NCBI GenBank assembly: GCA_933207985.1
Contig: OW240913.1
Span: 278,805,232 to 278,869,231, forward strand
Direction: 5' to 3'
DNA length: 64,000 nt
Source: Pelobates cultripes
Taxonomy: Eukaryota; Chordata; Amphibia; Anura; Pelobatidae
The translations under genes and the position numbers were made by a program. The notes beneath the pieces are model-generated. The model saw only the letters and a program-made list of their open reading frames with translations, was not told the origin of the DNA and did no database searches. How positions within the stretch are numbered: the first letter of the stretch is position 1; each line of letters opens with the position of its first letter. Positions 22,224-34,256 of the stretch are shown one piece after another.

Positions 22224-23185
22224 TTAAATTGGATTTGTCACATTCAGGGGACTTTGCATATTATGCAAAGAACCCCTAAATTGATGGGTACGATGTAGAT
22301 GCAGGGGGGAGGTGAGTTTTACTGAAAGGGACACTATAGTCACCAAAGCAACTGCAGCTTATTGTATTTGTTCTCGTGAGTATAACCATTCCCATCAGGC
22401 TTTTTATAGTAAACACTGTTTTTTCAGAGAAAGGGCCGTTGTTACATTACAGCTTAGGGATATCTCCAGCGGCCTCTCTTCAGATGACTACTAGAGGTCC
22501 TTCCTGGGGCAGTGTGCAGCACTGACATTCAGTGTCTCCACCCTCTGCATTGATTCAATGTATCTCTATGAGGAGATGCTAATTGGCCAGGGCTGTGTTT
22601 GGCTTGTGCTGGCTCTGCCCCTGATCTGCCTTCTTGACAGTCACAGCCAATCCAATGCTTTCCTATGGGAAAGCATTGTAATTGGCTCAGATCACCACTT
22701 CCGATGACGTCAGCCATGGAGGCAGATCGGGGCAGAGCCAGCACCAGCTAAAGGTAATTTTACCATATTTAGGGGGGCAAGTGGGGGCCAGGTGAAAAGG
22801 TAGTGTTTTTAACATGTTTGTGTTCCTGACCCTAGAGTGATCCTTTAACCCAGGCTGTTGCTTGCATCCACCACTATTTTCATGCCTCTATTTTCACCTG
22901 GGGCTTTAGTTGCCAGAAGCCACGTCAGTGCTTTAATCTCCTGCATGCACAAGAGTACAACACTGAGGTCTGCAAGATTTCGAGGGATCCTTCATAGACA
23001 AAGCCTGAATCCTACAGCCATCATTTGTGACGGCTGCTGTGATTGGACAGAAGTTAACAACAGAGTTCTGCCTTTTGTCAACTTTTGTTAGCTCAGACTT
23101 TACGATAAACAAAGTACCTGCTTTGTCTTATGGTACCGTGGAATATATCTTTATGAAATACTGAAAAGTGACAGATTTGCTTTAA
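22224..23185. mobile_element. TTAA-flanked MITE containing a second MITE
   Basis: TTAAATTGGATTTGTCAC at the left and, inverted, TTAAAGCAAATCTGTCAC at the right, with TTAA at both ends. Its continuity is broken by the element at 22324-22848, leaving about 440 bases of its own. Confidence 0.72.
22324..22848. mobile_element. MITE of the CACTATAG family, nested
   Basis: Starts GAAAGGGACACTATAGTCACC and ends GAGTGATCCTTTAA, the ends of the family seen complete at 58282-58830. Internal blocks such as GTAAACACTG, TCTCTATGAGGAG and TTCCTATGGGAAAGCATTG are shared with copies at 36319, 40374, 45440 and 58282. Confidence 0.8.
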
Positions 23186-23589
23186 TAAACTGAAGAATTT
23201 TTTTATTTATTGGGTTAAAAAGCGCAGCTCTATGAAGTTAGCTCTTTCTCCAATACAGTTAAAATTGTACTGATAACAGCTTTATGTAGTGATAGCAGCC
23301 ATCTGCCTACAATTCAGTCAAACCAATTTGTACAATTTTGGTCCAACCGAGTCTTCAGTCAGTCGACTGCCAGTTGCCAAATATAAATATATTTTATTGT
23401 CAATGTGTTTGTATTCATAATTCAGGTTGAGATTTTGGTTATTCAAGCCCATTCAAACAGACTGAAATTCAATGTACATTCAGTCTGATTTGGAGACTGT
23501 GTGATAAAGTCCAAATTTTGGAAAATCTTGGGAACAAAGTTCAGATTTTGCAGTCTGAATGCCCCCAGATATTACCTAATTATATTTCA
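23186..23589. other. No gene seen
   Basis: AT-rich. A sentence-like run of ATTCAGTCTGA and its complement near 23460-23570 is short-range internal similarity only. Confidence 0.4.
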
Positions 23590-23918
23590 GAGTCCATGAA
23601 GACATGGTTTGATGAATTTGGTATGAAGGGACACTAGTACCCTGCATAGAGCCCTGACATCAACCCCAGTGAAACAAATGGGATGAATTGGAGCACACAT
23701 TGTGAGCCAGATTTTCTAATCCAACATCAGTGCCTGACCTCACAAATACTCTTTTGGCTAAATGGGCATATATTCCCACAAACAAACAAACAAACAAACC
23801 AAAATATCATGTACATCTTTTCCAGAAGTGTGTGCTTATTAATTCTCAGGGTTTTGGAAAGGAATTTTTAACAACCTCATATAAATGCAAAGGTCCACAT
23901 ACTTTTGGTCATATTCAG
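23590..23918 (+). pseudogene. Tc1-like transposase 3' end plus terminal repeat
   Basis: The DNA from TTTGATGAATTTGGTATG through CCTGACATCAACCCCAGTGA to CCACATACTTTTGGTCAT follows the 3' end of common vertebrate Tc1-like elements: the last catalytic region (SPDINPS), then VPDLTN-like peptide, then the terminal repeat at about 23896-23918. Frames are broken and a (CAAA)n run at 23777-23799 interrupts the coding part. Only the C-terminal third remains. Confidence 0.82.
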
Positions 23919-24252
23919 GGTTATTTACTAAAGTGAGAATTCAAAGTAAATTTAAAATTTTCGAATTTGAAAAATGAAAAATTCTCTGTCAGCTATGCTT
24001 TGTTTGTCTACTTTTGCCTAAATTTTAAAATTCTCATTGAATTCACTTTAAATCCTCACTATAGTGAATTTAGAGTGTATATATCTAAATAATATATGAA
24101 AAATAATAGTAATGGGGATGGTCTCACACATTATAGTACCTATCAGAGAGTAGGCCAAGTTGTGTGAACATTTTCATAAATTCTTATTGTTCAATGGATT
24201 AAAGCAGCAGCCCAGTCTACTTGTCCTGACATTCACTGACCTCTACACACAC

Positions 24253-24670
24253 TTAAAGGGACACTATAGGCACCCAGACCACTTCATCTCATTGAAGTGG
24301 TCTTGGAGCACTGTCCCTGTCCACCTTAGTCCTGCAATGTAAATCATTGCAGTTTTTAATTAACTGCAGTAATTATCTTGCAGGACTAAGACTGCCTCTA
24401 GTGGCTGTCAGACAATCACTAGAGGCACTTCCTGGTAGTTAAGTGAATTTTGGTCTCCTAACTGACACTAGATGTACTCACGGTCTGCAAAATCCCCACT
24501 GGAAAGCATTGCTTTCCTATTCGTAGGTCATAATGTCCTCACAGTGCATGAGCATTAGCACCCCGTCGGACAAGGCGGAAGCCAGCCCTGTGCCGAGGGA
24601 CATCAGCATTGAAATCGGGTAAGCAATGTGCTTACCTGCGGCAGTGCTTAAGAATTTTTTTTTTTTTTAA
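24253..24670. mobile_element. CACTATAG-family MITE, 3' end lost
   Basis: TTAAAGGGACACTATAGGCACC opens the element. ACCACTTCATCTC/TTGAAGTGGT forms a subterminal hairpin like that at 59280-59320. The right end is replaced by a T run near 24655-24668. Confidence 0.7.
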
Positions 24671-25834
24671 GTGCCCAGATCAACATGTTCAGGGTGCAAA
24701 ACTAAAGGAATTCCACAACCTGAAAGCACAGGGCTATTTAACTTTTTTTTTTGGTCATTACCAATAATTATGGTAAACAAGCACAAAGTACAGATTACAT
24801 TTTAATACTTGACGCTTATTTTGCCAGAATCGTATATGTGGATAACTGCTTTACTTTATGGAATTGTACATACTTCATATAAGTATCCAAATTGAATGAT
24901 GCATCATAGTTTTTGTTTCATATGTTATCAAAGATGTGAGAAAATGCTGAAATTGTTTTCGTAAAAGCATGCCATTATTTGTCAAGACATTTGGCATTTT
25001 TCTGCTTAGAGCTACTTTTAAAAAGGTTTTCAAATGTAATTGAATTATCTAGTTTAAAGAGGCAGTCTACACACTGACATCACTATATCGTAAAGTAGCA
25101 CTTGAGCATTATAAGTCAATGTGTTTATTTTTAACACTGTTGTGTGAGTAACCTGGGACCTCTTTTCCCAACAGCTGTTTTATAAAACTGTAAAATAGAT
25201 ACCACAAAGGCATTATGTAAAAATGTGTTGTGTTCTGAAAAGTGGTCTGAACTACTAAAAATGGAGACCAGTGACACCAACCGGCAATTGGTGACTCCAC
25301 TCTTTTTTACATCATTGCACCATTTTTCTGAACACACTATTTATTTATATATATATATATATCTATCCAATGTTGAATCCAATTTTAGATAAACCACACA
25401 TATAGTATCTTACTTAAAGTTGTTATAGTGCCTTTAGTCAGTGTGCGCCAAGTTTTGCGTCACCACTAAATGGCGTACTCAACGTTTAGTTTAAATTAGC
25501 CCACGGTAGCCTCCAGATGGCTCCATTGATGATATGGTGGAGTTTAACAATGCTTCCCCCTCGTACCAGGTATTGGAGCTGGAATTGGCTGAGAACACGC
25601 AGATGATGTTTTTAGCCTATCACTGCCTGCTATCTCTGGTGTGGTGTGAAGTAGAGCATAGCTCTGCCTATGGCATTTTGTTATTGGAGAGAGGAGGCTA
25701 GGGAATAAGCCCTTCAACTAAATGAGTATAGGTAAACCCTTTTACAGTGATGTGAGAATTGGCACCTGAGGACTCCAGGTACCTTAACCAATTCAATCCC
25801 CTAGGTGGTTATGGTATCTATAATGTTATTATAA
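24671..25834. other. Intronic DNA, no gene seen
   Basis: Mostly AT-rich, with a short (AT)n at about 25348. At 25417-25790 there are traces that could be an old MITE, but its ends cannot be defined. Confidence 0.45.
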
Positions 25835-25912
25835 CTGGAATTTATAAAGCACCAACAATTTGCAGGGAAAACAATACAATATACATAGACCAATACATAA
25901 GGTAGAGGGCCT
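25835..25912. repeat. Fragment of the AGCACCAACA repeat family
   Basis: TTTATAAAGCACCAACAATT followed by GACCAATACATAAGGTAGAGG aligns with the start of the repeats at 30965 and 55125. It breaks off shortly before the DIRS element. Confidence 0.6.
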
Positions 25913-26067
25913 TCGCATTCAACCGAAGAGGAGGATCGGAGGAGGAGGAGAGCTCCCCGCCTGTCGCTGGAATAAAGGTAAGTTTAACCCCTTTCCTCGC
26001 CATCCAGCCCGGTGGGAGCCTGAGGAAAATTTAGATTATTAGGTCATTAAACACTAGAATAATCCCT

Positions 26068-26107
26068 AATTTTATGGCAAGAAAGGAAGCTTCATATTTG
26101 CTTTTTT
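26068..26107. repeat. DIRS inverted terminal repeat, 3' side
   Basis: Begins AATTTTATGGCAAGAAAGG and continues to CATATTTGCTTT. Its inverted partner ends the element at 30842. Confidence 0.85.
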
Positions 26108-26566
26108 AACGCCCAGAAAGCAGAGAAAAAAGGGCATGAGAACCAGGACGAAAATAGGTACGGAAGGTAGATTCTCTAGAAAGGGCACCTCCTGCGAGAA
26201 GTGCAGTGATGGCCACCGAACCACGCACAGTGTGCACCAAAGGAAGCGTCAATACCGGAAAGACCAAGTAGCCATTTAATCCAACGAGCAATAGTAGGAC
26301 TTGAGACTGGTCTATGTGGACGAACAAAGGAGATCAAGAGGGGTCCCGAAGCTAGTCAGCGTTACATAGCAGTGTAAACAACGTGCCACACAAAGAGAGG
26401 GTCTATCAGGGAAGTATGGATAAAACACGAAGGAAGAGATTGTCTTGATCCTACGGGAGTGTGTGAAGCAAACACCCTCAGGTGTGAAATCGAGAGCATG
26501 GACCTCAAAGGCTTTGACATCCGACACTCTCCGGAAGGAAACCAAACAAAAAGAGGAGAAGGGCAA
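26106..26566 (-). pseudogene. DIRS tyrosine recombinase (YR) fragment
   Basis: Two - strand frames together cover the end of the YR domain: 26312-26566 (VKAFEVHALDF, then RRIKTISS) and 26106-26327 (VHTVRGSVAITALLAGGAL, STFRTYFRP). The H-x-x-R box and the terminal Tyr region of the fold are recognisable. A shift near 26315 separates them. The enzyme would join the circular cDNA to the genome. Confidence 0.75.
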
Positions 26567-26748
26567 GTTTAGCAGAGTTGCCTTAGCGTGAGCTCCGAGT
26601 TAGGCCACGTTCAAAAAATGAAAAAACGAATGACACATCCCAAAACTGGGAGTATCTAGGTGCAGGAGGTTTGGCAAATAGCAGAACGAATGAGATTTGA
26701 TAGCTCGATAGGACTTACCTTGGTCAAAGAGTGAGGATAAAATATTTA

Positions 26749-27510
26749 TTACGTAAACTGCAGAGGATGAAAAGAGATTGATATTCCTTTCCACACACCA
26801 GCTAGTCCAGATCTGCCAAGTAGAGTGGTAGGAACGTCATGTTCCGTGAGCCCAGGAGTCCCATAAAAGTCCTCTAGCAGTGTTCGAAAGTCCTGAGACA
26901 TCCCTGGATCCCCTGAAACGGTCCAGGCCACAAGTTGAAGGTGACCTTGCAGGATGAGAGGATGGAACTCTCCTGAGGGACCTTTGAGGAGGTCGCAAGT
27001 CCGAGGGAGGAGAAGGGGAAAGTTCACTGACCGTTCGAGCAGGCTGGGGTACCAGGGTTGTGTTCTCCATAAAGGGGAAATTAACAGGACTCTGACCCCA
27101 AGGGCTCTGAGTTTTTGCAGAGTTCGAGGAATCATGGAAAAAGGAGGGAAAGCATATGCTCCTAGGCTTTGCCAAGTTTGAAGGAAGACATCTACTGCTT
27201 GACAGGAGGGGTCTGGAAGCCAACTGAAAGCGGCCTCGGTCTGTCGATTCATACGGGACGCAAAGAGGTCCAGAACGGGAACGCTCAATCGGTTGATGTA
27301 ACGGACTGCGGAGATATTGTCCATCCTGAGGGTCAGAGAACAATTGTATGCATCCTTTGCAAAGCTGCGAACGGCAAAGTAGCCGGCAATTAATTTGAAG
27401 CAGTTTACATAAAAGCAAGGTCTGTTCTGAGGGCGTCAAAAGCCCTCCGATGGAGAGATCCCAGCAAGTCGCACCCCAACCATAGAGCCTGGAATCCGAT
27501 TCCAATATGA
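26749..27510 (-). pseudogene. DIRS RNase H region
   Basis: The - strand frame at 26749-27324 reads MDNISAVRYINR, then LDLFASRMNRQ and WQSLGAYAFPPF, typical of the RNase H to post-RNase H part of DIRS pol. An overlapping frame to 27505 carries the upstream portion, so there is at least one frameshift. Confidence 0.8.
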
Positions 27511-28300
27511 AGTGCAGTAGGGAGCCAAAAATTGCCTTCCCGTTCTATGCCTCCATATTGTGGAGCCACCTATCCAGTTCCAGGTGGACTTCGTTGATAT
27601 AGTTGTAGGAAGGAGATCTTTTGTAGGTAAAAGGTTTTGAGCCGTTGCATTGCCCTGTAATGTAACTGCCCGGGAAATATGGCTTGAATGTAGGCAGACA
27701 GGAGACCAGTGACCCTTGCCAAATCTCGGAGATGGATGTGAGGAAAACCCAATAATTTCTAATTGTCCTTCTTGATAGACTTTATTTTGGAGGACGAGAG
27801 TTGGAGAATAGCATGTACGGAGTCTATCTGAAAGCCCAAAAACTGGATGGTTTGTGAGGAAGAAAGGTAAGATTTTTCTAAGTTTATCACAAAATCGAGG
27901 TACTGAAGGAGTGAGGTTGTCATTTCTGTATGATGTTGGAGAGTGAGAGGATCTTGAGCCATAATTAGAATATCGTCCAGATACACTAGGGAATCTGATG
28001 CCTTGAGAGCTGATTAGTGCCATTACCGGTTTCATCAGTTTCGTGAAACACCACTGGGCGGAGGAGAGCCCGATTGGGAGGCAGGTGAATTGCCAGAGGT
28101 CGTCTTGCCAGAGAAATTGAAGATATCTCTCATGGATCCAATTGCATCTCCTCATCGGTGTTAAGTGTCATTGAGATTGAAGCGGGAGAACCAATCTCCC
28201 TCGCAGAGAAGGTCGTGTAACAGATGTATTCTCTCCATTTTGAAATGATGATAATTGATTGAAAGATTTAATTCTTTTAAATTGATGACTGGATGAAATT
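27511..28300 (-). pseudogene. DIRS reverse transcriptase
   Basis: The - strand reads RYLQFLWQDDLWQFTCLPIG and LSSAQWCFTKLMKPV in one frame (to 28155) and VYLDDILIMAQ with the YLDD active site at 27972-27983 in the next, then FLGFQIDS and LARVTGLLSAYIQ. The order matches DIRS RT fingers, palm and thumb. At least two frameshifts and several stops. The N-terminal part runs up to about 28300 (PVINLKELNLSIN). Confidence 0.85.
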
Positions 28301-28545
28301 CCCCTGATTTATTTATTTATTTATATATAATTTTTTTTTCTTCCTTGACCTGGAAAATATTGCTGAGAAATATGGGATGGGTGGTCGAAGGCTCGCTAGC
28401 CCCTTGTCTTGGAGTTTGCATACTTTTATCTGCAGAGTCGAGTCGTCTGTTTGGAACATCGTCAGTGGCATGGGGGAGGCTTTCTTGAACGGGTTCAGAC
28501 ACGAAATCTATGAGAAAACCTGTAACTGTCTGAAGGATCCATCGA

Positions 28546-29696
28546 TCATGGGTTAGTTATGATCTCTGAGGGGAAAAAATGGTATAAACGACTTGCTATA
28601 GGAACATGTAAATAAGGAAGGTTGATTACCTGAAGCAGTTCGTCCGCGTAGGGAAGCAGATCCGCGTCCTCTGATGGGACCTCTGCCAGGGAAGAGCTGC
28701 CTGTAGTAAGGTCTGTATTGGAACAATGGGAACGAAACCCTCTGCGTAGTGATGATTGGGCTTTGGTGTGGGAGGTAAAAATGACTACATGCTTATTTAG
28801 ATCTTTATATTTGTCTCCAAAGAGAAGGCCGTTCGCCTCAGGGCCCAATTCTTTAGTGCCCAGTTCAGCCAAGTTAGCATCTATTTTATATAGAACGGCT
28901 TTGCGCCGTTCTGTGCATATAGCTACGTTAGCATTGCCTAATTGGCAGAGGGCCCGCTCGTATCAAACGCGGGTTACATGACTTATCTCTCAGAGCTTTG
29001 TCTGCTAAAATATTTGAATCAAGGGCCCAGCAATATCCATTAATCTTTCCTGGGCGACCTTGAGGCCTTGTTCAATGCCCTTATGAGGGTCTTTACCAGA
29101 TCTGGTCAGAAATGTGACTAGTATAAGGTCAAACTTGGGTGGGAGAGGGACCTTGTCAGGAATGATTGGACAGGGACATTCAGCCATGAGTTTAGTCCTA
29201 ACCTCTTTATCAATAGGTTTACAAAGCCTTAGCTTGCAAAATTGGGAGTCTAGCAGGATGTCAGAGGACTCATCGTGCTGAGAGTTAGAATCAATTATAG
29301 TTTCAATAACATATTGTGAGGGGTCATTAACTCTCTCATTGAAGGGAGTGTCATCATCAGAGTAACCAGCACCATATTCCTCTACTACCTGTGGATTGTG
29401 TGAAGTAGAACCCTCTAAAGGGTCTAATTCTTGATGGCATGCGAAGGGAGTATGACTTAGTCTGCGGGCTTTAGCCGGCGCTTTGCCCTTACCGGCTGAA
29501 GCGCTGTCACCCTTCGTGGGCCTTTTGCCCCTTCATGATCAAACGGATCAATAGAATCATCAGAGTCTGAAAGGTGTTGTAGTGTGGGCTTGGGTGCCGG
29601 GTTTGGTTGCTCCTGTAGGGCAGCTAGGGCTTTCAGGATTGACTCTGCAATAGCTTTAAGCTCTGATGATATGGAAGTGTCTGGAATGTCAGACAT
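28546..29696 (-). pseudogene. DIRS gag-like ORF1
   Basis: Three - strand open pieces (29457-29696, 29005-29187, 28546-28872) lie where DIRS elements carry their gag-like gene. The first starts MSDIPDTSISSELKAIAES; the last includes ELGPEANGLLFGDKYKDLNK. There are no zinc fingers, as is usual for DIRS. The gene assignment is mostly positional. Confidence 0.55.
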
Positions 29697-29699
29697 GTT

Positions 29700-30802
29700 A
29701 TTAAGATTGATAGACCCTTTAATGACAGATATTAAAAACTTTTTTTTTACAAAACACCCTTGGGGTAGCCAAGATAAGTAGTATGTGCACAGATAAAAGG
29801 GTTTCGCCCAGATTCAGCAGGGGTTCACCCTTACTGAAAAATATATGGTAAGAAAATCACAGCATAGAAGTGGGGTTTATCCCCTAAATAAGTGGAGTTA
29901 GGCACGGTCAATATTCAAATAAAATGGGGTCTCCACTTATTAAATCAATAAAGATATCTCAGACAAATTACAAGTGATATTTTACAAGTTTAATATGAAG
30001 ACAATATAAGGTGGGGGTCACCCACAGCAGAGGTTGTAAATTTCACAATGGGGGTCACCCACTAATAGATGCTGAGAAAGATCCTAAAAATAAATTGGGG
30101 ATTTTAGGGGTATTGGACAGTTTGCAAATAAGTGGGGAGAGCCCTGCCAATCTGTTAGAAAAAAAAAAAGAGAAGGCAGAAAATCATAATTAATCTACTG
30201 AGGAACACACAGTAGAATCAATTGAAGTGATGGAGCATTAGGTACTTACCTGTGGATGAGACAGAAAAACACTAGGACCGTTGTTCCACATGCCTCAGAT
30301 TATCAGCAGGGGGAAAACGGCGGGAAACTCGCAACGGCAAAAGCCGTTTAAAATGGCCGCCCGCAATAGTTGCCGGGGTCGGGACTAAACTGAAGGGAGG
30401 CGTGGGTAAGCAGAAACGGCAAGCAGGTCGCGGAATTAAGCCAGAAGGTGCAGGGAATAAGTCAGGGAGGGTCCCTCGGTACAGGGAAAGAGAAATACTC
30501 ACGGGCTTACCAGAAAGCCAGCCCTGAGTGTAACAATACCAGAATTAGGTATATAGAGCACTGAAATAAAATTTTAAAAATATTACAATACTGACAAGAG
30601 TAAGATGCATCAATTTAAACAATATAACTTGTTTTAAATCGCAAATTAATTGGAACAGACTCACCTGGGAGGCAAGCAGCAAAGAAAGAGGACGTGGGAG
30701 GAGCTTCATCATCTGTTATTCTTTGATAGCTACTCTGTGATTGGTTGTTTTTGCTTTACATTGTTAACCATTTCTTTGCTGCTAGGAGGTTTGAGTAAAG
30801 AA
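29700..30802 (-). other. DIRS leader with short repeated cores
   Basis: Upstream of ORF1 on the - strand. GGGGTCACCCA-type cores recur around 29810-30070. A CpG-rich patch at 30280-30480 may be the element's promoter. No supported coding frame. Confidence 0.5.
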
Positions 30803-30842
30803 AGTAAAGCAAATATAAAGCCTCCTGTCTTGCCATAAAATT
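30803..30842. repeat. DIRS inverted terminal repeat, 5' side
   Basis: Inverted partner of 26068-26107, ending TCTTGCCATAAAATT. Confidence 0.85.
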
Positions 30843-30964
30843 GCAGCCACTGGTAACATCTGTAGGGGAATGAGGAGGTTATTGAATGTCTTGAGCCTGT
30901 TGCTATGTTGTTTCTGTTAGCTGGTTTGAGGATTGAGGCCTAAGGAACAGGAATGGTGATGGAC

Positions 30965-31235
30965 ACAATTATGTGAAATTATTTATTATTATTTTATTAT
31001 TTATATAGCGACATTACATTCCGTAGCACTGTACAGTAGGTGGACTAACAGACATGTAGTTGTAATCAGACAATTGGACGTACAGGAACAGAGTGGTGGA
31101 GGGCCCTGCTCAATGAGCTTACATGCTAGAGGGAGTGGGGTAAAATGACACAAAGGGTAAAAGTAGGAGTATGAAGTAGGTTGTTGGAAAATTATTCAAT
31201 GAGGGCTTAGTAGGTAATTTTTGACAGTTGCAATT
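30965..31235. repeat. Interspersed repeat, AGC(G/A)CCAACA family copy
   Basis: TTATTTATATAGCGACATTA, GGTGGACTAACAGACATG and AATGAGGGCTTA align in order with the repeat at 55125-55300. Probably a dispersed element, class not identified. Confidence 0.7.
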
Positions 31236-31315
31236 TACTGTTAGGAGCAGCAAGAAAGGGAGAATGTGCAGAGTGCAGCAAACTTCATTGTATACAATAA
31301 ATTCCATGAGTCCAA

Positions 31316-31320
31316 AAAAA

Positions 31321-31400
<80 letters not shown>
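31316..31400. repeat. A-rich and (AT)n microsatellite
   Basis: An A run of about 20 bases followed by about 28 AT units. Confidence 0.97.
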
Positions 31401-31401
<1 letters not shown>

Positions 31402-31656
31402 AAATAAAAAAAACATATTGGTGAAACACATTCACTGAAAATAACAATTTAATTAAAAACTGCATGTACAGAAAATTACAGTGGTATACTAGAGGTATAA
31501 AAGCCTGCATTGTTATAGTATAATTAAAAATATTGTACAATACATGAGGTGCAGTATCTCACAAGCTTCCGTCAGTACATGAAAGTTGCAGGTTGATTTG
31601 GAAATCAAATTGCTTTATTTCTATTTGTTGGTTTGTGAATTGAGGTGCTCTTTTAA

Positions 31657-32476
31657 CCCCTTAAAACCGGAGGGCGTACTATTCTAAGCGGCTCTAAACG
31701 CCGCAGGGTGTAATAGTACGCCCTCCGGTTTTTCTTACTTACCCGGTCGCCAGCGATCCCACGCCGGTGATCGCGGTCGGGGGACTCACCTGGGATCCCA
31801 GGGAGTCCCCCGCGGCGGATCCTGCCTCCTCCGGCCCCCCCGGCCATGTGAGAGTGAGGTTCTTAGTCACAAACACTGGCCAAAATTTGCGTTTTTTGCA
31901 TTTTTCACACACAAATATTAACGCTAACTTTGTCCAGTGTTTGTGACCAAATGACTACTAAAAAAGACTGGACATAACCCATTTGCAATACCTTGGGTTG
32001 TCTACTATTGCAAATGTTATGCCATTACGGGTGTAAATTTCATTCCTGGGCTACTATACAGTCTCCAAGGCAACGTAACCAATCTGGCGAATTTCAATTT
32101 CAAATGTAACGTGCTATATTTGACCCTGTAACTTCCCAAAACACCATAAAACCTGTACATAGGGGTACTGTTTTACACATGAGACTTTGCTGAATACAAA
32201 TATGTGTATTTTTTTGCAGTAAAAGTAATCAGTATTATGACATTGACAGTTAAAATGTCATGTAGAACAAAAAAATAAAAATAAAAATTCTTATTTTCTC
32301 CCATTTTTTTTTCATATTAAATTGTTTCATAGCTAAATATTTGATATTAAATGAAAGCCCTGTTTCCCCTGAATAAAATAATATATAATAAGTGTGGGTG
32401 CATTTAATATGAAAGAGGTGGCTTACGGTTGGACAGACATGTAGCGCAAATGCCATGTTTTGTTTACTTTTTGTTT
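31657..32476. mobile_element. TTAA multi-hairpin element, copy 3, deleted
   Basis: Starts after TTAA at 31653-31656 with CCCCTTAAAACCGG. The terminal hairpin pairs 31667-31683 with 31712-31728 over 17 perfect base pairs around the conserved CTCTAAACGCC loop. An internal deletion at about 31858 joins the hairpin region directly to the palindromic module. The right terminus is missing; it stops at about 32476, next to CGACAGAGCCACTTTAA, which looks like the end of the 20899-21296 family. Confidence 0.8.
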
Positions 32477-32519
32477 CTGGAGGAAGGAGGAGAGTGGGGC
32501 GACAGAGCCACTTTAACAT

Positions 32520-33711
32520 ACTTTATTTTGTGTGTATTGTAGGTTTTGGCAAACTCCAAGACCTGGGAGCTATGACCTGATCATTTGTATTATTTATTTT
32601 TTGTGTGCCCTGACTCCAGAAATATGAATCATATTTGCTGCTAAATTTGATTTTGATTCTTATGTTATGCGAGAAACTGACTATTACTTATAATAGTTGA
32701 CCATTTCTAAGTAGAACAAAGTTGAAAATAAGTCTTGCATAGTCTGTTAATTTCTCAGGAAAAAAAAAATAATAAAGTATACTTCCTCTATGAAATGTCA
32801 AAGCATTTTCACAGTGCAATTTGATCTACTTTAATTTTATACCAGGTTGACTTGAAAGTAATTGCCAAAGGGATCTTGAACATTTCCTTGCAATCTGTTA
32901 CAAAGCATTTTGGCACTGATGGGCTTCCCTTTGCAGTTGTAAAAATTTAAATAATGATTTCCCATTCCGTATCCAAAGCAGTGTAATGTTATATCCTTTG
33001 TTAGTCATTGAACTTATGATTTAGTTTCTTGAAATCGGTGGGAAACATTGGCCACTATTGATAATGGAATGACACGATCTGAAAGAATAGGTTGGTCAAG
33101 TCATTGTTAAGTGGATTATATAATAGGCCAAATAATAGCCTTGGGGCAAAGCACCTTTTTTGGCTGTGAATATGCAAGTCGCCTGATTTTATTTTTTATT
33201 TTTTCAAAGCAAAGATGCATGGAAGCAAACAAAATGTTTTCTGTGTTCAGCTGTTTTTTTTTTCTTTTCAAAAAGTATTTATTAGTTTAAATGAAGGGCA
33301 AATGCCATAGCCCCGAAGTACATTTTGACTATAAACTCCTCTAAAGCCAAGCAGAACAGAATAACTGGAAGTTAAACCACACACTGCTGTAATATCAAAT
33401 GCGCATAAAATAGCATATATGACACAAATCACCATGGGACTTTTTAGGCAGAAAAGCCTTATCTGACTGTAAGATAAAAAAAGGACTTTGAACGTTTGCC
33501 AAAAATAAATTGCTTTAAAAGATGCTTGCTGATTTAGTGGAATCGCCGCAGCTTAGGTCTGGGAGCATGCTGATAGTCATGCAGGTTAGATGTAATCATG
33601 CCTAAGGAAGCACTGCTATTTCTGTCCTGGGAAGTTAGCACTCTGTCTGCTCATCAGATGTTTCAACACTGACATACCCTGAAAGAAGATGGCTTTTCTT
33701 ATCTAAGTAGG
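32520..33711. other. Intronic, unique-looking DNA
   Basis: No terminal repeats or reading frames. Bases 32860-33700 have a less repetitive texture than the rest of the window and might include conserved non-coding sequence; only a cross-species alignment would show it. Confidence 0.4.
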
Positions 33712-34137
33712 TGTGACGAAGTTCCCTTCGCCACTTGTGCCTGGAGAGGACTAATTACCAGCCTCTTGCCGTATGACTATGGTCCCTGGGAGATTTTGCC
33801 AGTTAGAAACACCATTTGGACTTATTGGTGTTTTAAAAGACTGTTGTGGTCCTTTAAATGGTACTGGCACAGTTCTGCAACGGTCATATTTTCAAACACT
33901 GACTGAACTTAACTGTCATTTTGTTTTCCTCTGAGGAGGAGTTGTTTTGCTGCATGAGTGCTGTTGCTTTTGTGTGCTCATTAAACAGACCTGCTTGACC
34001 CTTTCTTGAAGCCTTGGCTCATGCTTGGGGGATGGGATAAGTCTGCAGTGCTGATGGTGTCGGTTGGAGTGCTCGGCAAGCACTAGGAGCATCGATTGGC
34101 GGAGGTACTCGGTCGGAGTGCCAGCGCGTCCGTCACA
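33712..34137 (+). repeat. 5' LTR of the non-autonomous element
   Basis: TGTGACGAAG to CCGTCACA, 426 bp, with ATTAAA near 33980 as a likely polyadenylation signal. Confidence 0.95.
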
Positions 34138-34139
34138 TT

Positions 34140-34157
34140 TGGTGGCAGCGGTGGGAT
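34140..34157 (+). promoter_or_regulatory. Primer binding site, tRNA-Leu
   Basis: TGGTGGCAGCGGTGGGAT, two bases after the LTR, is complementary to the 3' end of vertebrate tRNA-Leu of the AAG/TAG type including CCA. Confidence 0.8.
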
Positions 34158-34256
34158 GGCATCCTAGTGTGAGGAGAAGCAACTCAGAGACACCGGTAAC
34201 GTGTTGATCATAGTGAGGGCAACACTAGCATTCGTGCAGCGCCCCTGGAAGCAGAG

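Larger units (their letters stand above)
26068..30842 (-). mobile_element. DIRS-type tyrosine-recombinase retrotransposon, degenerate
   Basis: About 4.8 kb on the - strand. Inverted terminal repeats are visible: AATTTTATGGCAAGA and following bases at 26068-26107 recur inverted at about 30803-30842, with a few mismatches over roughly 38 bases. On the - strand the order is leader, gag-like ORF, reverse transcriptase, RNase H, tyrosine recombinase, which is the DIRS arrangement; there is no integrase or LTR. Every gene has frameshifts or stops. DIRS elements integrate through a circular intermediate without target duplication and are common in amphibians. Confidence 0.9.
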
